From the IMG/VR virus record IMGVR_UViG_3300031369_000002, positions 24,666 to 88,665 of that record: a stretch of 64,000 nt of DNA, one strand, 5' to 3'. Source of the stretch: a virus. The notes under the pieces were generated by a model that saw only the letters and a program-made list of their open reading frames with translations, was not told where the DNA came from and searched no databases. The position numbers and the translations under genes are program-made. Shown here in pieces: positions 15,609-23,553 of the stretch. Within the stretch, counting starts at the first letter, position 1. Every line of letters starts with the position of its first letter.

Positions 15609-15827
15609 TTAATAATCATGTCTTACAAATAATTCTCTACATTCTGTACAATACTCCATTGCTATAGAGACACCTATGCTTCTCTTATAATTCACACCGA
15701 CCTTACTAACCCTTAAATCCTTATATTTATTGGTATACAAAGGAGTCTTACACTCTGGACATTCTTTCAGCCAATAACTCTTAGACCTGTATATCTTGCC
15801 CCTCGTTATAGCAGTAAACTTCTCCAT
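15609..15827 (-). CDS. Zinc-ribbon microprotein
   Basis: 72 aa from ATG 15827; CPECKTP and CTECRELF form one zinc ribbon about 40 residues apart. AAAGG about 10 nt upstream; a GTG three codons earlier is too close to it. Confidence 0.6.
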   Translation of the reverse strand: MEKFTAITRGKIYRSKSYWLKECPECKTPLYTNKYKDLRVSKVGVNYKRSIGVSIAMEYCTECRELFVRHDY

Positions 15828-15859
15828 ACTGCACACGACCTTTCTATCTTAGTATTTAA

Positions 15860-16054
15860 TTAAAGCAACCATTTAATCCTTTTTAAGTATTTTCTATAGC
15901 ACCATACTTTTAATTGCATACAGTTAATACAATAAATATACCCATCCCCTTTATTGACCTCATTACACTTAGCTATTAACCAATAAACATATAACCTTAT
16001 TCGTATGTACTTAAAGCGTCTTTTTATTTTTCTCTTACAATTATTTATTCTCAT
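15860..16054 (-). CDS. Basic small protein with CxxC
   Basis: 64 aa, highly basic (NCKRKIKRRFKYIRIR) with CINC and a further Cys. Start chosen at ATG 16054, overlapping the 3' end of the 16041 gene by 14 nt; the ribosome site is weak. Confidence 0.45.
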   Translation of the reverse strand: MRINNCKRKIKRRFKYIRIRLYVYWLIAKCNEVNKGDGYIYCINCMQLKVWCYRKYLKRIKWLL

Positions 16055-16235
16055 TCTTATTACTCTCAAAATATAAGTTATGCTCATCCTTAAAAGATAG
16101 TTTATTAAATAGCTCCTCAGTTACATACAACATAGAATCTCCTACAGTAGTACCATTAACGTCCATCTTAACATATAATCTGAAGCTTGCAGGTAAAGCC
16201 TCTTTCTTATATATCCTAAATTTAATCTCTGACAT
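16041..16235 (-). CDS. Hypothetical protein
   Basis: 64 aa from ATG 16235 with AAAGGAG upstream; an upstream extension would overlap the neighbouring gene. Beta-rich N-terminus. Not recognised. Confidence 0.6.
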   Translation of the reverse strand: MSEIKFRIYKKEALPASFRLYVKMDVNGTTVGDSMLYVTEELFNKLSFKDEHNLYFESNKNENK

Positions 16236-16254
16236 AACAACACTCCTTTTTATC

Positions 16255-16848
16255 TTAGCATTTAAAATCATCATCCAAAAGAGTCATAGCATAAGGAAAG
16301 CCCTCCCAGTTATCCACTCCCGCATTTTCTAAAGCATTAAGCGTGGCCTCAGACTTTCTTAAACCCTTAACTTCCTTTTCTAACCTCTCTATCCACTCCA
16401 TATGAGTGAATTTAGCATTTAAAAGCTCTTTATTATTAGACCTTAACACCAGATTATCCTCTCTTACTTTTTGATAGCTTTCTATTAAAGCCTCATCTAA
16501 AACAGTTAAGTCTTTAAGCTCTAATACTATCTGAATAAACATGGCATCCTTTAATTTTTGAAATATATTTAATTCAGCAAAAGGAACCAAACAAGCATGT
16601 TGTTTCTTTTCTCGATCAGTGACAGGAGAATACTCCCAACCATCTTTTAATTTGGCCTCCATCCACACATCATGGGCCTCATAAACAGTAATCTTAGGAT
16701 TATCTAAAACCTCTTCCACAGTATATATTACCTGACTCTTTCTTTCCTCAGACAAATTATCATAAGTCTCAATACAATCCTCACTATTATAAATACGTAT
16801 AACCTGTAACAAATTAAAAGCTATCTTTGCTATATATTCTTTATCCAT
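16255..16848 (-). CDS. Hypothetical helical protein
   Basis: 197 aa; a coiled-coil stretch near residues 145-175 (NNKELLNAKFTHMEWIERLEKEVKGLRKSE). Start overlaps the stop of the 16848 gene (TGATG), implying coupling. Not recognised. Confidence 0.65.
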   Translation of the reverse strand: MDKEYIAKIAFNLLQVIRIYNSEDCIETYDNLSEERKSQVIYTVEEVLDNPKITVYEAHDVWMEAKLKDGWEYSPVTDREKKQHACLVPFAELNIFQKLKDAMFIQIVLELKDLTVLDEALIESYQKVREDNLVLRSNNKELLNAKFTHMEWIERLEKEVKGLRKSEATLNALENAGVDNWEGFPYAMTLLDDDFKC

Positions 16849-17099
16849 CAATAAAATTTCCCCTTATACTTTATATTTTGTGTAGCGGTAATAATACTAT
16901 TACCCTTACCACAATTAATCTGTCCTATATTATTTTTATGATTGACGACTACTTTTCCATCTTCCATAGTTTCATTGATATTATCTATAATCTCATCAAC
17001 TAAAATAATCTCAGACTTAAGCTCTGCAATTTCCAGAGCTTCATTTACAGTCTTTAACATACTTATAATTTCTCTCTTCATTTCATCTTTTTTAACCAT
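16848..17099 (-). CDS. Hypothetical protein
   Basis: 83 aa from ATG 17099 (AAAGGAG upstream). Helical acidic N-terminal part, then a Gly/Asn-rich tail (NNIGQINCGKGNSIITATQN). The longer in-frame start upstream overlaps the 17113 gene and has no ribosome site. Confidence 0.6.
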   Translation of the reverse strand: MVKKDEMKREIISMLKTVNEALEIAELKSEIILVDEIIDNINETMEDGKVVVNHKNNIGQINCGKGNSIITATQNIKYKGKFY

Positions 17100-17112
17100 T
17101 TTAGCACTCCTT

Positions 17113-17280
17113 TTATTTAATTTTTCTATCACACAGAGGACAATAATAACTTCCCTCTTTTAAGAGCATACAACTATTATGGATATTTGCCCCACAATCA
17201 CAGATTCCAAAAACAGTATCATGCAATAGACCATCACAAGCATTACATATTAAAAATCCATCTTTATCAAACATATCCAT
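17113..17280 (-). CDS. PHD-finger-like zinc microprotein
   Basis: 55 aa. Spacing CxxC - 12 - CxC - 4 - H-xx-C - 9 - CxxC is that of a treble-clef PHD/RING-type finger (C4HC3). Related to the 31229 product. In eukaryotes such folds bind peptides or ubiquitin enzymes; the phage role is unknown. Confidence 0.6.
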   Translation of the reverse strand: MDMFDKDGFLICNACDGLLHDTVFGICDCGANIHNSCMLLKEGSYYCPLCDRKIK

Positions 17281-17307
17281 ATTAAAGCTCCTTTCTATCT
17301 TAACATT

Positions 17308-17631
17308 TTAAAACCCTAATTCTTTCTTAAAACAGGATATACAAAACTCTGCAAACTGATCCTCGTCTAAATCATCTTTTAAATAAGCTTTATAATACAA
17401 ACAATTATCTAAAAAATCAAAGTCGTTATCAGTTAAAATCTCTTTAATACATTTAGATACTACAAGCTCATTAAAGAAACTTGACTCCTTTAATAACCAC
17501 TCAAAAAACTTTTTATTATTCTTCTCAGCTTCACTCTCTACGATATATTTTTTACACTCAGGACACCATTTCATAGGTTTATTCTCTAAAACAGTATCAC
17601 AAGCAGAACAAACCTTTTTATCCTTATTCAT
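17308..17631 (-). CDS. Zinc-ribbon protein
   Basis: 107 aa: CSACD and CPECKKY in the first 35 residues make a zinc ribbon, followed by a helical acidic domain. AAAGGG upstream of ATG; the start follows the 17632 stop directly. Confidence 0.65.
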   Translation of the reverse strand: MNKDKKVCSACDTVLENKPMKWCPECKKYIVESEAEKNNKKFFEWLLKESSFFNELVVSKCIKEILTDNDFDFLDNCLYYKAYLKDDLDEDQFAEFCISCFKKELGF

Positions 17632-17775
17632 TTAATCATCCCTTTCCATAACTTCCCTTGCATAATCCTCAAACTCTGCCTCATCTGAAATATAAGTCTG
17701 ACATACAGGACACCAGCCACTGCCATCATCAATAATAAAGTCACAATAAGGACACTCTTCACTAAAAAAATCCAT
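17632..17775 (-). CDS. Zinc-ribbon microprotein
   Basis: 47 aa: CPYCDF and CPVCQTY form a compact zinc ribbon, then an acidic helix. Located between the PAPS-reductase-like gene and the 17308 gene in one operon. Confidence 0.6.
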   Translation of the reverse strand: MDFFSEECPYCDFIIDDGSGWCPVCQTYISDEAEFEDYAREVMERDD

Positions 17776-17777
17776 GT

Positions 17778-18590
17778 TTAAACACCTCCTCTTAATATTT
17801 TCTCCATTAAATCGACTATACCTATAGCTTTAGCAAACTCATAACTTTTAGGCTCTAAAAATTCAAGTCTATCAATCTTATTAGGTCTTTTCTCAAAATG
17901 TATTCCATACAGGCAAAACTTACAGCCTGTACGAAGTTCATACTTATAAATATCACATAATTTTATATTATGGTACATGATATATTTATTGACTAATTCA
18001 TCAGACCATAATCTTAATGGAACACATTTATTAGGCATTATACAGGTATTGTATTTTTGCTTTCTTAAAATACTCTCACTTATACGCTCCCCAGTAAAAT
18101 AATAATGCCCTAATCTTTTTAATGGAGCTTTTTTTAAATGATAACAACACTTATCACTAATTTTTATATTTGTATCCAACAGCCATCTCCATTTATTAGA
18201 TATTCTAAAATTACCGTTCCCTAATCTAATATCCTTTGTCTTTTGACAACACTTAGGATTCCTAACATCTGATATATATCTGGATTGCTCTTTTGATATA
18301 ATAGGATAACCATAATCTTTTATTACACCTACAAAGGATTTTTTAGGTTTTACTATTTCAACATTATCAAAACTTTTAACAAAATCAACTATAGAATTAT
18401 ACTCAACGCCAGTATTACAAAAGATAGGCTTTATTCCTGTCAACACACTATCAATTAAATGCTTTAATACTGTACTATCCTTACCACCACTAAAACTCAA
18501 TGCTATATCATCTTTCCCCATAAAGGCTATAACACTAAATATCTTTATTTGTGCTTTTTCTATCAACATTTTTTCATAATCAGTAAACAC
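17778..18590 (-). CDS. PP-loop ATPase, PAPS-reductase family
   Basis: 270 aa from GTG 18590 (AGGAGG nine nt upstream; a TTG eleven codons earlier has no ribosome site). SFSGGKDST (residues 32-40) is the PP-loop. Cys pairs (CCQKT, CCYHL) and a C-terminal TGCKFCLYG suggest a metal cluster, as in DndC-like and other COG0175 proteins. Such enzymes adenylylate or reduce sulfate, or move sulfur to nucleic acids. No dnd neighbours are seen, so a role in nucleic-acid thiolation is only a possibility. Confidence 0.8.
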   Translation of the reverse strand: MFTDYEKMLIEKAQIKIFSVIAFMGKDDIALSFSGGKDSTVLKHLIDSVLTGIKPIFCNTGVEYNSIVDFVKSFDNVEIVKPKKSFVGVIKDYGYPIISKEQSRYISDVRNPKCCQKTKDIRLGNGNFRISNKWRWLLDTNIKISDKCCYHLKKAPLKRLGHYYFTGERISESILRKQKYNTCIMPNKCVPLRLWSDELVNKYIMYHNIKLCDIYKYELRTGCKFCLYGIHFEKRPNKIDRLEFLEPKSYEFAKAIGIVDLMEKILRGGV

Positions 18591-18603
18591 TTGCTTAAAC
18601 CTC

Positions 18604-18684
18604 CTATCCTTTTTCTCTATCAATAGGTAAAGGTTCAGTAGTTTCTTTAGGCTTCTCAGGAATATAATTTTCTCCTTCTACCAT
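18604..18684 (-). CDS. Small acidic peptide
   Basis: 26 aa (MVEGENYIPEKPKETTEPLP...), Pro/Glu-rich. GGAGG seven nt before ATG and tight packing upstream of the PP-loop gene support it. No homologue recognised. Confidence 0.4.
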   Translation of the reverse strand: MVEGENYIPEKPKETTEPLPIDREKG

Positions 18685-18694
18685 AACACCCCTC

Positions 18695-19066
18695 CTAAAA
18701 TATAAGATGAGGACAACTAAAAGCCGCCTCTACTTCAATTAATATAATAAAATCACCTGACTGTATACCAGGTAAAATCTCATTAATTTTTTTAACTGTA
18801 ACCTCAGCGGCAATACTTACCATATCACTACAAGAGGTATTATAATAACCCTCTGAGTAATACTTACCGCTCCTTTTAAAGTAAGTTAATTTCACTCTAT
18901 ACATTTCCTTTTTCTCCCCTTTACAGCAATGACAATGCATATATTTTTTTATATATTCACAATAATAAGTCAATTCTCCGCATTTTTCACATCCACCAGA
19001 AAAACACCTATTATCAGCTAAAGAAATACTCTTGGGTATACTTAATATTTTAAAGCAATCAGCCAT
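18695..19066 (-). CDS. Cys-rich zinc protein
   Basis: 123 aa from ATG 19066. N-terminal Cys cluster (C..GGCEKCGE, YCEY, HCHCC) suits two zinc sites; the C-terminal half is beta-rich with SIAAEVTVKKINEILPG. Not recognised. Confidence 0.6.
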   Translation of the reverse strand: MADCFKILSIPKSISLADNRCFSGGCEKCGELTYYCEYIKKYMHCHCCKGEKKEMYRVKLTYFKRSGKYYSEGYYNTSCSDMVSIAAEVTVKKINEILPGIQSGDFIILIEVEAAFSCPHLIF

Positions 19067-19072
19067 AAACAC

Positions 19073-19249
19073 CTACTCCCATAATCCAAACTTTACAAAC
19101 TTGCCATCCACAAAATAGACCACAGTCTCAAAACATGTATAGCCTTCAACCTTTTTAGTATCAGCCGATAAAACCACATTTTCTCCTTCTTTACTATAGG
19201 CTACACCCCAATTATTCAACAATGCTATAAACTTATCAAAATCAGACAA
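19073..19249 (-). CDS. Hypothetical protein, TTG start
   Basis: 58 aa from TTG 19249 (GGAGG eight nt upstream). A longer reading frame reaches 19348, but its first part is the promoter and terminator at 19269-19321, so the short form is right. Looks like a distant paralogue of the C-terminal part of the 14508 product. Confidence 0.6.
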   Translation of the reverse strand: MSDFDKFIALLNNWGVAYSKEGENVVLSADTKKVEGYTCFETVVYFVDGKFVKFGLWE

Positions 19250-19268
19250 GACCAACACCTCCTTTAAT

Positions 19269-19299
19269 ATTATACCTACCATTAAACAAAAAAGCATGT
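19269..19299 (-). promoter_or_regulatory. Phage promoter, ACATGC-N17-GGTATAAT
   Basis: ACATGC (19294-19299), 17 nt, GG, TATAAT (19269-19274). Its upstream box is the 3' arm of the terminator hairpin at 19294-19321. Confidence 0.75.
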
Positions 19300-19321
19300 A
19301 CAATTTAAAAATTATACATGC
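19294..19321 (-). terminator. Terminator overlapping a promoter
   Basis: GCATGTA pairs with TACATGC, continued by AATTT/AAATT after one mismatch; TTTTTT follows. The same bases serve as the upstream box and spacer of the promoter at 19269. Confidence 0.65.
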
Positions 19322-19329
19322 TATAACTA

Positions 19330-19635
19330 TTAAATTAATCCTGACCAATTATTATAAGTTCTACCATTATCATTAGCGAATAATATATAACAGTTTAACT
19401 CAGTATCCCATATAAATTTAGAATTAAAGTAACCCTGACCAGTCTTTAAAGTGCCAGTTATACATTTAAAGTCTGGCACCTTTTTAGTCACCTTATATCT
19501 AGCCTCTAAATAATCCACCAGATCATATACATCATCTAAGAATATACCTCTGGATAAATTTTGTATTCTCTTATCATCAGCAAAAAACTTTCTCTCAACC
19601 CTATTCTCACACACCATTACTTTTAGTTCTTTCAT
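19330..19635 (-). CDS. Hypothetical protein
   Basis: 101 aa, start at ATG 19635, eight nt after GGAGG. Alpha/beta; ends in an aromatic and Asn-rich region (NDNGRTYNNWSGLI). Not recognised. Confidence 0.6.
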   Translation of the reverse strand: MKELKVMVCENRVERKFFADDKRIQNLSRGIFLDDVYDLVDYLEARYKVTKKVPDFKCITGTLKTGQGYFNSKFIWDTELNCYILFANDNGRTYNNWSGLI

Positions 19636-19659
19636 TCCCATTCCCTCCTTATCACACCA

Positions 19660-20028
19660 TTAACCTATACACTCAGCAAACCCTTTAATAGCTGCCTGAA
19701 ACAAATCTCTTTCTAAATCTTCAAAGCTTTCTATTTCAGTACACTTAAATGTTCTTTTTAACTTCACTAAATCACCTTTAACACCACTTTTAACAGTCTT
19801 TACAGTGTTATCAGAATAATCTGATAACTTAGTATATCTCCAAGAAGAATCAATCTTTTTTTGAGCTTTTACCCATTTTCTATAGGCTTGCTTTTCATGC
19901 AAAGCCTTTTTAGAAATATGCCGAAAACACTTAACTTTATCACCTTTTATCTCTTTTATGGTCCAGGGTAAAAATAAACCCCTGACCTTACTTTCTAAAA
20001 CTAAATCACCTTTATTAAAATCACTCAT
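19660..20028 (-). CDS. Basic hypothetical protein
   Basis: 122 aa, Lys-rich; the opening FNKGDLVLESKVRGLFLPWTIKEIKGDKV looks like a small beta-barrel (KOW/SH3-like), followed by helices. Possibly nucleic-acid binding. First gene after the palindrome promoter at 20070. Confidence 0.6.
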   Translation of the reverse strand: MSDFNKGDLVLESKVRGLFLPWTIKEIKGDKVKCFRHISKKALHEKQAYRKWVKAQKKIDSSWRYTKLSDYSDNTVKTVKSGVKGDLVKLKRTFKCTEIESFEDLERDLFQAAIKGFAECIG

Positions 20029-20069
20029 ACAATAATTCCTCCTCCTAAAAATTTTTATCTTATGATTTA

Positions 20070-20099
20070 ATTATACACCTATCCTTGACACATGTCAAG
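20070..20099 (-). promoter_or_regulatory. Palindrome-operator promoter, full arms
   Basis: TTGACA (20093-20098)-N17-TATAAT (20070-20075); both arms CTTGACA and TGTCAAG intact (20084-20099); ATAAGATAAA downstream. Confidence 0.85.
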
Positions 20100-20110
20100 C
20101 TTTAATATAA

Positions 20111-20140
20111 AAAGAGAGGATAATTAAATAACCTCTCTTT
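20111..20140 (-). terminator. Intrinsic terminator after the 20152 gene
   Basis: AAAGAGAGG (20111-20119) pairs with CCTCTCTTT (20132-20140), loop of 12 nt, T-rich minus-strand tail. Confidence 0.7.
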
Positions 20141-20151
20141 TCTCAGCTTCC

Positions 20152-20646
20152 TTAATCATACATGGATTTTACAAACCTGTTAGTCTTAGCACAAATAACT
20201 TGCAATGTGCTAGGCTCAAATTTATAATCCCTTAAAAGCAAACCATCTTTTAATTTAGTGACCTCCATTACATAATCATAACTATCCTTGAAAAAATACT
20301 TATTTATATAACTTTCTACAGAATATAAAACCGTCCAATCATGACTGCTAAAAACATCACTTAAAGGCAAATCATTACCTGCATTTTTAAGGACCGTATC
20401 AAAAGAGGCAAACTCATCATTATAGATAATTAAAGAAATTAACTGGTACCTATCCTCATACAAATAATATTTATTGGTGTCTACCTCTTTAATTTTCTCC
20501 TCTATTTTAACCTTTTCCCGCACTTTAATAACCGTTTTTGGTTTTAAACAAGTAGACACTAGCCAAAGGTTAAAAAGCACTATGCCTACTAAAACAATGA
20601 AATAAATTAATATAATTTTTATATGTAACCTCAACCATTTAATCAT
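20152..20646 (-). CDS. Membrane-anchored hypothetical protein
   Basis: 164 aa: a transmembrane helix at residues 9-30 (IKIILIYFIVLVGIVLFNLWL), charged coiled-coil linker (VREKVKIEEKIKEVDT), then a soluble domain. Start overlaps the upstream stop (TAATG). Not recognised. Confidence 0.65.
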   Translation of the reverse strand: MIKWLRLHIKIILIYFIVLVGIVLFNLWLVSTCLKPKTVIKVREKVKIEEKIKEVDTNKYYLYEDRYQLISLIIYNDEFASFDTVLKNAGNDLPLSDVFSSHDWTVLYSVESYINKYFFKDSYDYVMEVTKLKDGLLLRDYKFEPSTLQVICAKTNRFVKSMYD

Positions 20647-21473
20647 TATGAATCCCCTTTAAGATTATATTTTTCTACCAGTTCTAAAAGCCTGGTATCT
20701 AACTTAGCCTTATTTTTTTCACCACTATAAATCACTAAATAGTAGTTGGTCTCATCTATATTACTAAGAGCATTATAACTATCCCAATAATGCTCTTTTA
20801 TCAGAACAGCGTAAGTATTACTTAATGTAAAATTAGGCTTGCATTCTTCTTCCTCAGGAGTTTCAGTGTCTCCATTATTTGAGTACTCATAATAATATTC
20901 AAATCCACAATGAAGATCATCACCATATAATATAGTATCCTCCTGCAATTTCCCTTCTTCTCCTGCCCATGAGTGCTTTCTTGTATAATCTACAAGAGTC
21001 ATTCTTTTAGCAAATTCCTCATAATCAGTTATAAATTCAACTTCTATATCCATAATAGATAAATCTATATTATCCACTACGGCATGTATAAAATTTTCAT
21101 CTTCTATATTAGAAGCTCTGATAATTTTCTCTGTCAATCTGGCTTTCTTTTCTGTCTCCGTTAAAGCCAGATAATTATTATATTCCTCTTCCTTCTCAGA
21201 CACATAATCTCTCCATCTATGAGAGACATAGATATAATCTTTATCAACATAATCGATATAATATCTATGAACCTCATCCTCAGACACATAAACATTCCTG
21301 CCTCTGGCAAGAGGTAAAGGATACTCAGGTTTATAAATCTTGATAAACTCAGATTTATGATCTCTAAAGGTATCAGAGACAAACTCCAACACATCCTTTT
21401 CAAAGATCGCATTTATTTCTATAACATCAAGACCAGTTAACTGGCCTATAATTTCTTTTTGTAAAATTTTCAT
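20646..21473 (-). CDS. Acidic hypothetical protein
   Basis: 275 aa from ATG 21473, five nt after AAGGAGG. Many Asp/Glu/Tyr residues and an acidic run (TETPEEEE). No motif recognised; larger than most neighbours and in one operon with the 21487 gene. Confidence 0.65.
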   Translation of the reverse strand: MKILQKEIIGQLTGLDVIEINAIFEKDVLEFVSDTFRDHKSEFIKIYKPEYPLPLARGRNVYVSEDEVHRYYIDYVDKDYIYVSHRWRDYVSEKEEEYNNYLALTETEKKARLTEKIIRASNIEDENFIHAVVDNIDLSIMDIEVEFITDYEEFAKRMTLVDYTRKHSWAGEEGKLQEDTILYGDDLHCGFEYYYEYSNNGDTETPEEEECKPNFTLSNTYAVLIKEHYWDSYNALSNIDETNYYLVIYSGEKNKAKLDTRLLELVEKYNLKGDS

Positions 21474-21486
21474 ACTATTATCCTCC

Positions 21487-22029
21487 TTAAAAGTACTCCA
21501 CCACAAATTTTAATTTAGTATCATCATAAAAAGCCCATACGTTACATAAAGTTTCTTTTGAAAACACTAACATATAAGACCCATCAAATTTACCTTTACT
21601 AGTAAAATAAATATAGTTAGCGTTAACAGTTTGAAAAATATTATATAATTCTAAATGAATAATATACGTTTTACTATGCTCAGGTTTCATTACAGGCTCT
21701 TGCTTATATCTAAGAACATCTAATAAATCCCTTAATTGAACCAAAGTTTCAAACTTATCACCAGCTACATTATCTTGGGCATCTTCTCTTTGCATTTCAA
21801 AAGACACCTCATGAGTATTAAAATACTCTATATCTTCCTCAGAGATATTCAATTCATCAATAATTTTATTGATAGACATACCCTGGGCTTTATAAATTCT
21901 AGCCAAAGAAGCTCTAGCAGCCTTATACTTTATCAACTCTTTAACTACAGCCCTTCTAGTAATACCCTCAGGCTCTTTAACACCATCTAAATTTTTATAT
22001 TCCTCTAACAAATCTTTATAATTTTTCAT
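21487..22029 (-). CDS. Hypothetical protein with HTH-like segment
   Basis: 180 aa. Residues about 35-70 (AARASLARIYKAQGMSINKIIDELNISEEDIEYF) look like a helix-turn-helix of the resolvase/sigma-region-4 kind; the C-terminal half is beta-rich. A DNA-binding role is a guess. Read from the promoter at 22071. Confidence 0.6.
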   Translation of the reverse strand: MKNYKDLLEEYKNLDGVKEPEGITRRAVVKELIKYKAARASLARIYKAQGMSINKIIDELNISEEDIEYFNTHEVSFEMQREDAQDNVAGDKFETLVQLRDLLDVLRYKQEPVMKPEHSKTYIIHLELYNIFQTVNANYIYFTSKGKFDGSYMLVFSKETLCNVWAFYDDTKLKFVVEYF

Positions 22030-22070
22030 ATGATCTCTCCTTCAAAAAATTTTATTTATCTTATGGTTAT

Positions 22071-22100
22071 ATATTATCATGACACTTTACACATGTCAAG
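22071..22100 (-). promoter_or_regulatory. Palindrome-operator promoter
   Basis: TTGACA (22094-22099)-N17-TAATAT (22071-22076), palindrome CTTGACATGTGTAAAG, ATAAGATAAA downstream. Confidence 0.8.
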
Positions 22101-22109
22101 GATAAATAT

Positions 22110-22146
22110 AAAAAAATAAGAGAGTATCTTAAATACCCTCTCAGCT
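22110..22146 (-). terminator. Intrinsic terminator after the 22156 gene
   Basis: GAGAGGGTAT pairs with ATACTCTC (two-base bulge); the minus strand continues TTATTTTTTT. Confidence 0.6.
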
Positions 22147-22155
22147 TTATTACTT

Positions 22156-22389
22156 CTAATCAATTTTCTTTATATCCTGCCAATTCAAAACATACACATC
22201 TAACTTATACTCATATTTATCCTTAGCATTCTTAATTTTAGTTTTCTTATACCATATAATATTAGCCATAGGAATAGTTATTTCATCTATAGTAATGCCT
22301 ATAGAATTAATAATACACTCAGCTGTACCCGATTCTAAAAGATCACCCTTATAAAAACTATCTACATAGGCATTAAATTTATCAAACAT
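22156..22389 (-). CDS. Hypothetical protein
   Basis: 77 aa, beta-rich with SIGITIDEITIPMANIIWYKK; resembles small Sm-like or beta-barrel folds but not recognised. AAAGG upstream. Confidence 0.6.
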   Translation of the reverse strand: MFDKFNAYVDSFYKGDLLESGTAECIINSIGITIDEITIPMANIIWYKKTKIKNAKDKYEYKLDVYVLNWQDIKKID

Positions 22390-22527
22390 TTAATCATCCT
22401 TTCTATTCAAATACATACTATCAGTTACTATATCTACAACAGCAACCAACTCTATAGACCCTACAATTGCCCCAGCACCTTCGACAACCCGTCCACCAAT
22501 TACACATTTAAAGTTATTATTCTCCAT
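22390..22527 (-). CDS. Hypothetical small protein
   Basis: 45 aa (MENNNFKCVIGGRVVEGAG...), glycine-containing beta-like pattern. AGGAGG before ATG; directly adjoins the 22156 gene. Confidence 0.55.
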   Translation of the reverse strand: MENNNFKCVIGGRVVEGAGAIVGSIELVAVVDIVTDSMYLNRKDD

Positions 22528-22553
22528 AACTTCCTCCTATTAAGCATCCTTTC

Positions 22554-22700
22554 TTATAAAACATATTCCTCATAAAAATCCTCAATGGAATAAGTCTCCC
22601 AGGAATCACCATTATTAACCTCAACACAATCCCCATGACAAACAAAATTGCTAGGGTCTACCTTACAAAAAGTCTCTACCATATCCAACATACTACTCAT
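22554..22700 (-). CDS. Hypothetical small acidic protein
   Basis: 48 aa (MSSMLDMVETFCKVDPSN...), three Cys and one His (FVCHGDC). GGAGG upstream. Not recognised. Confidence 0.55.
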   Translation of the reverse strand: MSSMLDMVETFCKVDPSNFVCHGDCVEVNNGDSWETYSIEDFYEEYVL

Positions 22701-22719
22701 AATATTCCTCCTCTTTTAT

Positions 22720-23472
22720 TTAATTAAAAAATTCTTCTAAATCAATATCATAACAATTATACCAGGCATCTGCATGATAACAATTAACGCTGCCATAATT
22801 AACATCAGGTACCTTTTTAATTTCCACCTCATACTTTTTAGAGTAATCCTTCAAAGGTTTCCATCTAAACTTACGATTAGTAAACATCTCAACTTTTTTA
22901 ATGGTAGCATGTTTTTTATTAAATCCTACCTCTTCTCTTAACTTATTAACTTCTCTACTAAGATGAGAAGCAGTCACCATAGCTGTAGCAGTTTTCTTAT
23001 CTGATATCCAGGCTTTAGTTCTAATAGCCTCATCTCTTTCTCCTATAACTACAGCCTTTTCACCCTCTAATTTTTCAATAGATAATTGCTTTTCAGCAGC
23101 TAACATTAAAGCTTCCCCATAAGTTTTAGGTACATTTAAACTATAGCTGCCAGTCTTTCTAATTGAGGGCAATACTTCACTAGTAACCCACTTCTTAAAT
23201 TTCTTAGCTTCCTCTTTCTTACTTGATAAAATTAAGGAATATAACCCAGATTCATTAATGATAGTTACACTATTTGTCCCTAATTCTTGAATTGAGAGAG
23301 TGGCTCTGTCATCTTCATCAACATGTCTTATCAAAGCGTTATACGTATTAGAATAATCTAAAATATGAGCTACATCCACGCCAATAAACCAAGGCTCCCC
23401 TTCAATCTCTAAAGACCTAATTTCAAATCCTAACCCTTTATCATCTTTCCAAACTTGTAACGCACTGTTCAT
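22720..23472 (-). CDS. BRO-N family phage antirepressor
   Basis: 250 aa. Residues 1-115 form a BRO-N domain (EGEPWFIGVDVAHILDYSNTYNALIRHVDEDDRA, then NESGLYSLILSSKKEEAKKFKKWV and SEVLPSIRKTGSY), a DNA-binding domain common in phage antirepressors. The rest contains a helical linker and a KilA-C/ANT-like C-terminal part. It probably regulates lytic gene expression. Its leader carries the kissing-loop hairpin pair and a private TTGACT promoter. Confidence 0.9.
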   Translation of the reverse strand: MNSALQVWKDDKGLGFEIRSLEIEGEPWFIGVDVAHILDYSNTYNALIRHVDEDDRATLSIQELGTNSVTIINESGLYSLILSSKKEEAKKFKKWVTSEVLPSIRKTGSYSLNVPKTYGEALMLAAEKQLSIEKLEGEKAVVIGERDEAIRTKAWISDKKTATAMVTASHLSREVNKLREEVGFNKKHATIKKVEMFTNRKFRWKPLKDYSKKYEVEIKKVPDVNYGSVNCYHADAWYNCYDIDLEEFFN

Positions 23473-23492
23473 AAAACTCCTCCTAAATATAC

Positions 23493-23540
23493 AAAGCCCC
23501 TATATACCACCAAGTCCGACCTCAGTTATATAGGGGCTTT
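23493..23540 (-). ncRNA. Kissing-loop leader 1, large-loop hairpin
   Basis: Perfect 14-bp stem (23493-23506 with 23527-23540) closing a 20-nt loop. The loop holds TCCGACC (23515-23521, plus-strand letters), the complement of the other hairpin's loop. Ends 10-20 nt before the antirepressor ribosome site. Confidence 0.7.
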
Positions 23541-23553
23541 TACCTTATTATTT

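Noticed and set aside
6036-20151. Recurrent AAGGAAGCTAAGAA / AAGGAGGCTGAGAA strings as a repeat element
   Set aside because: They are ribosome sites with a favoured spacer in some places and ordinary KEAK/KEAE codons or stop regions in others; no common function is supported.
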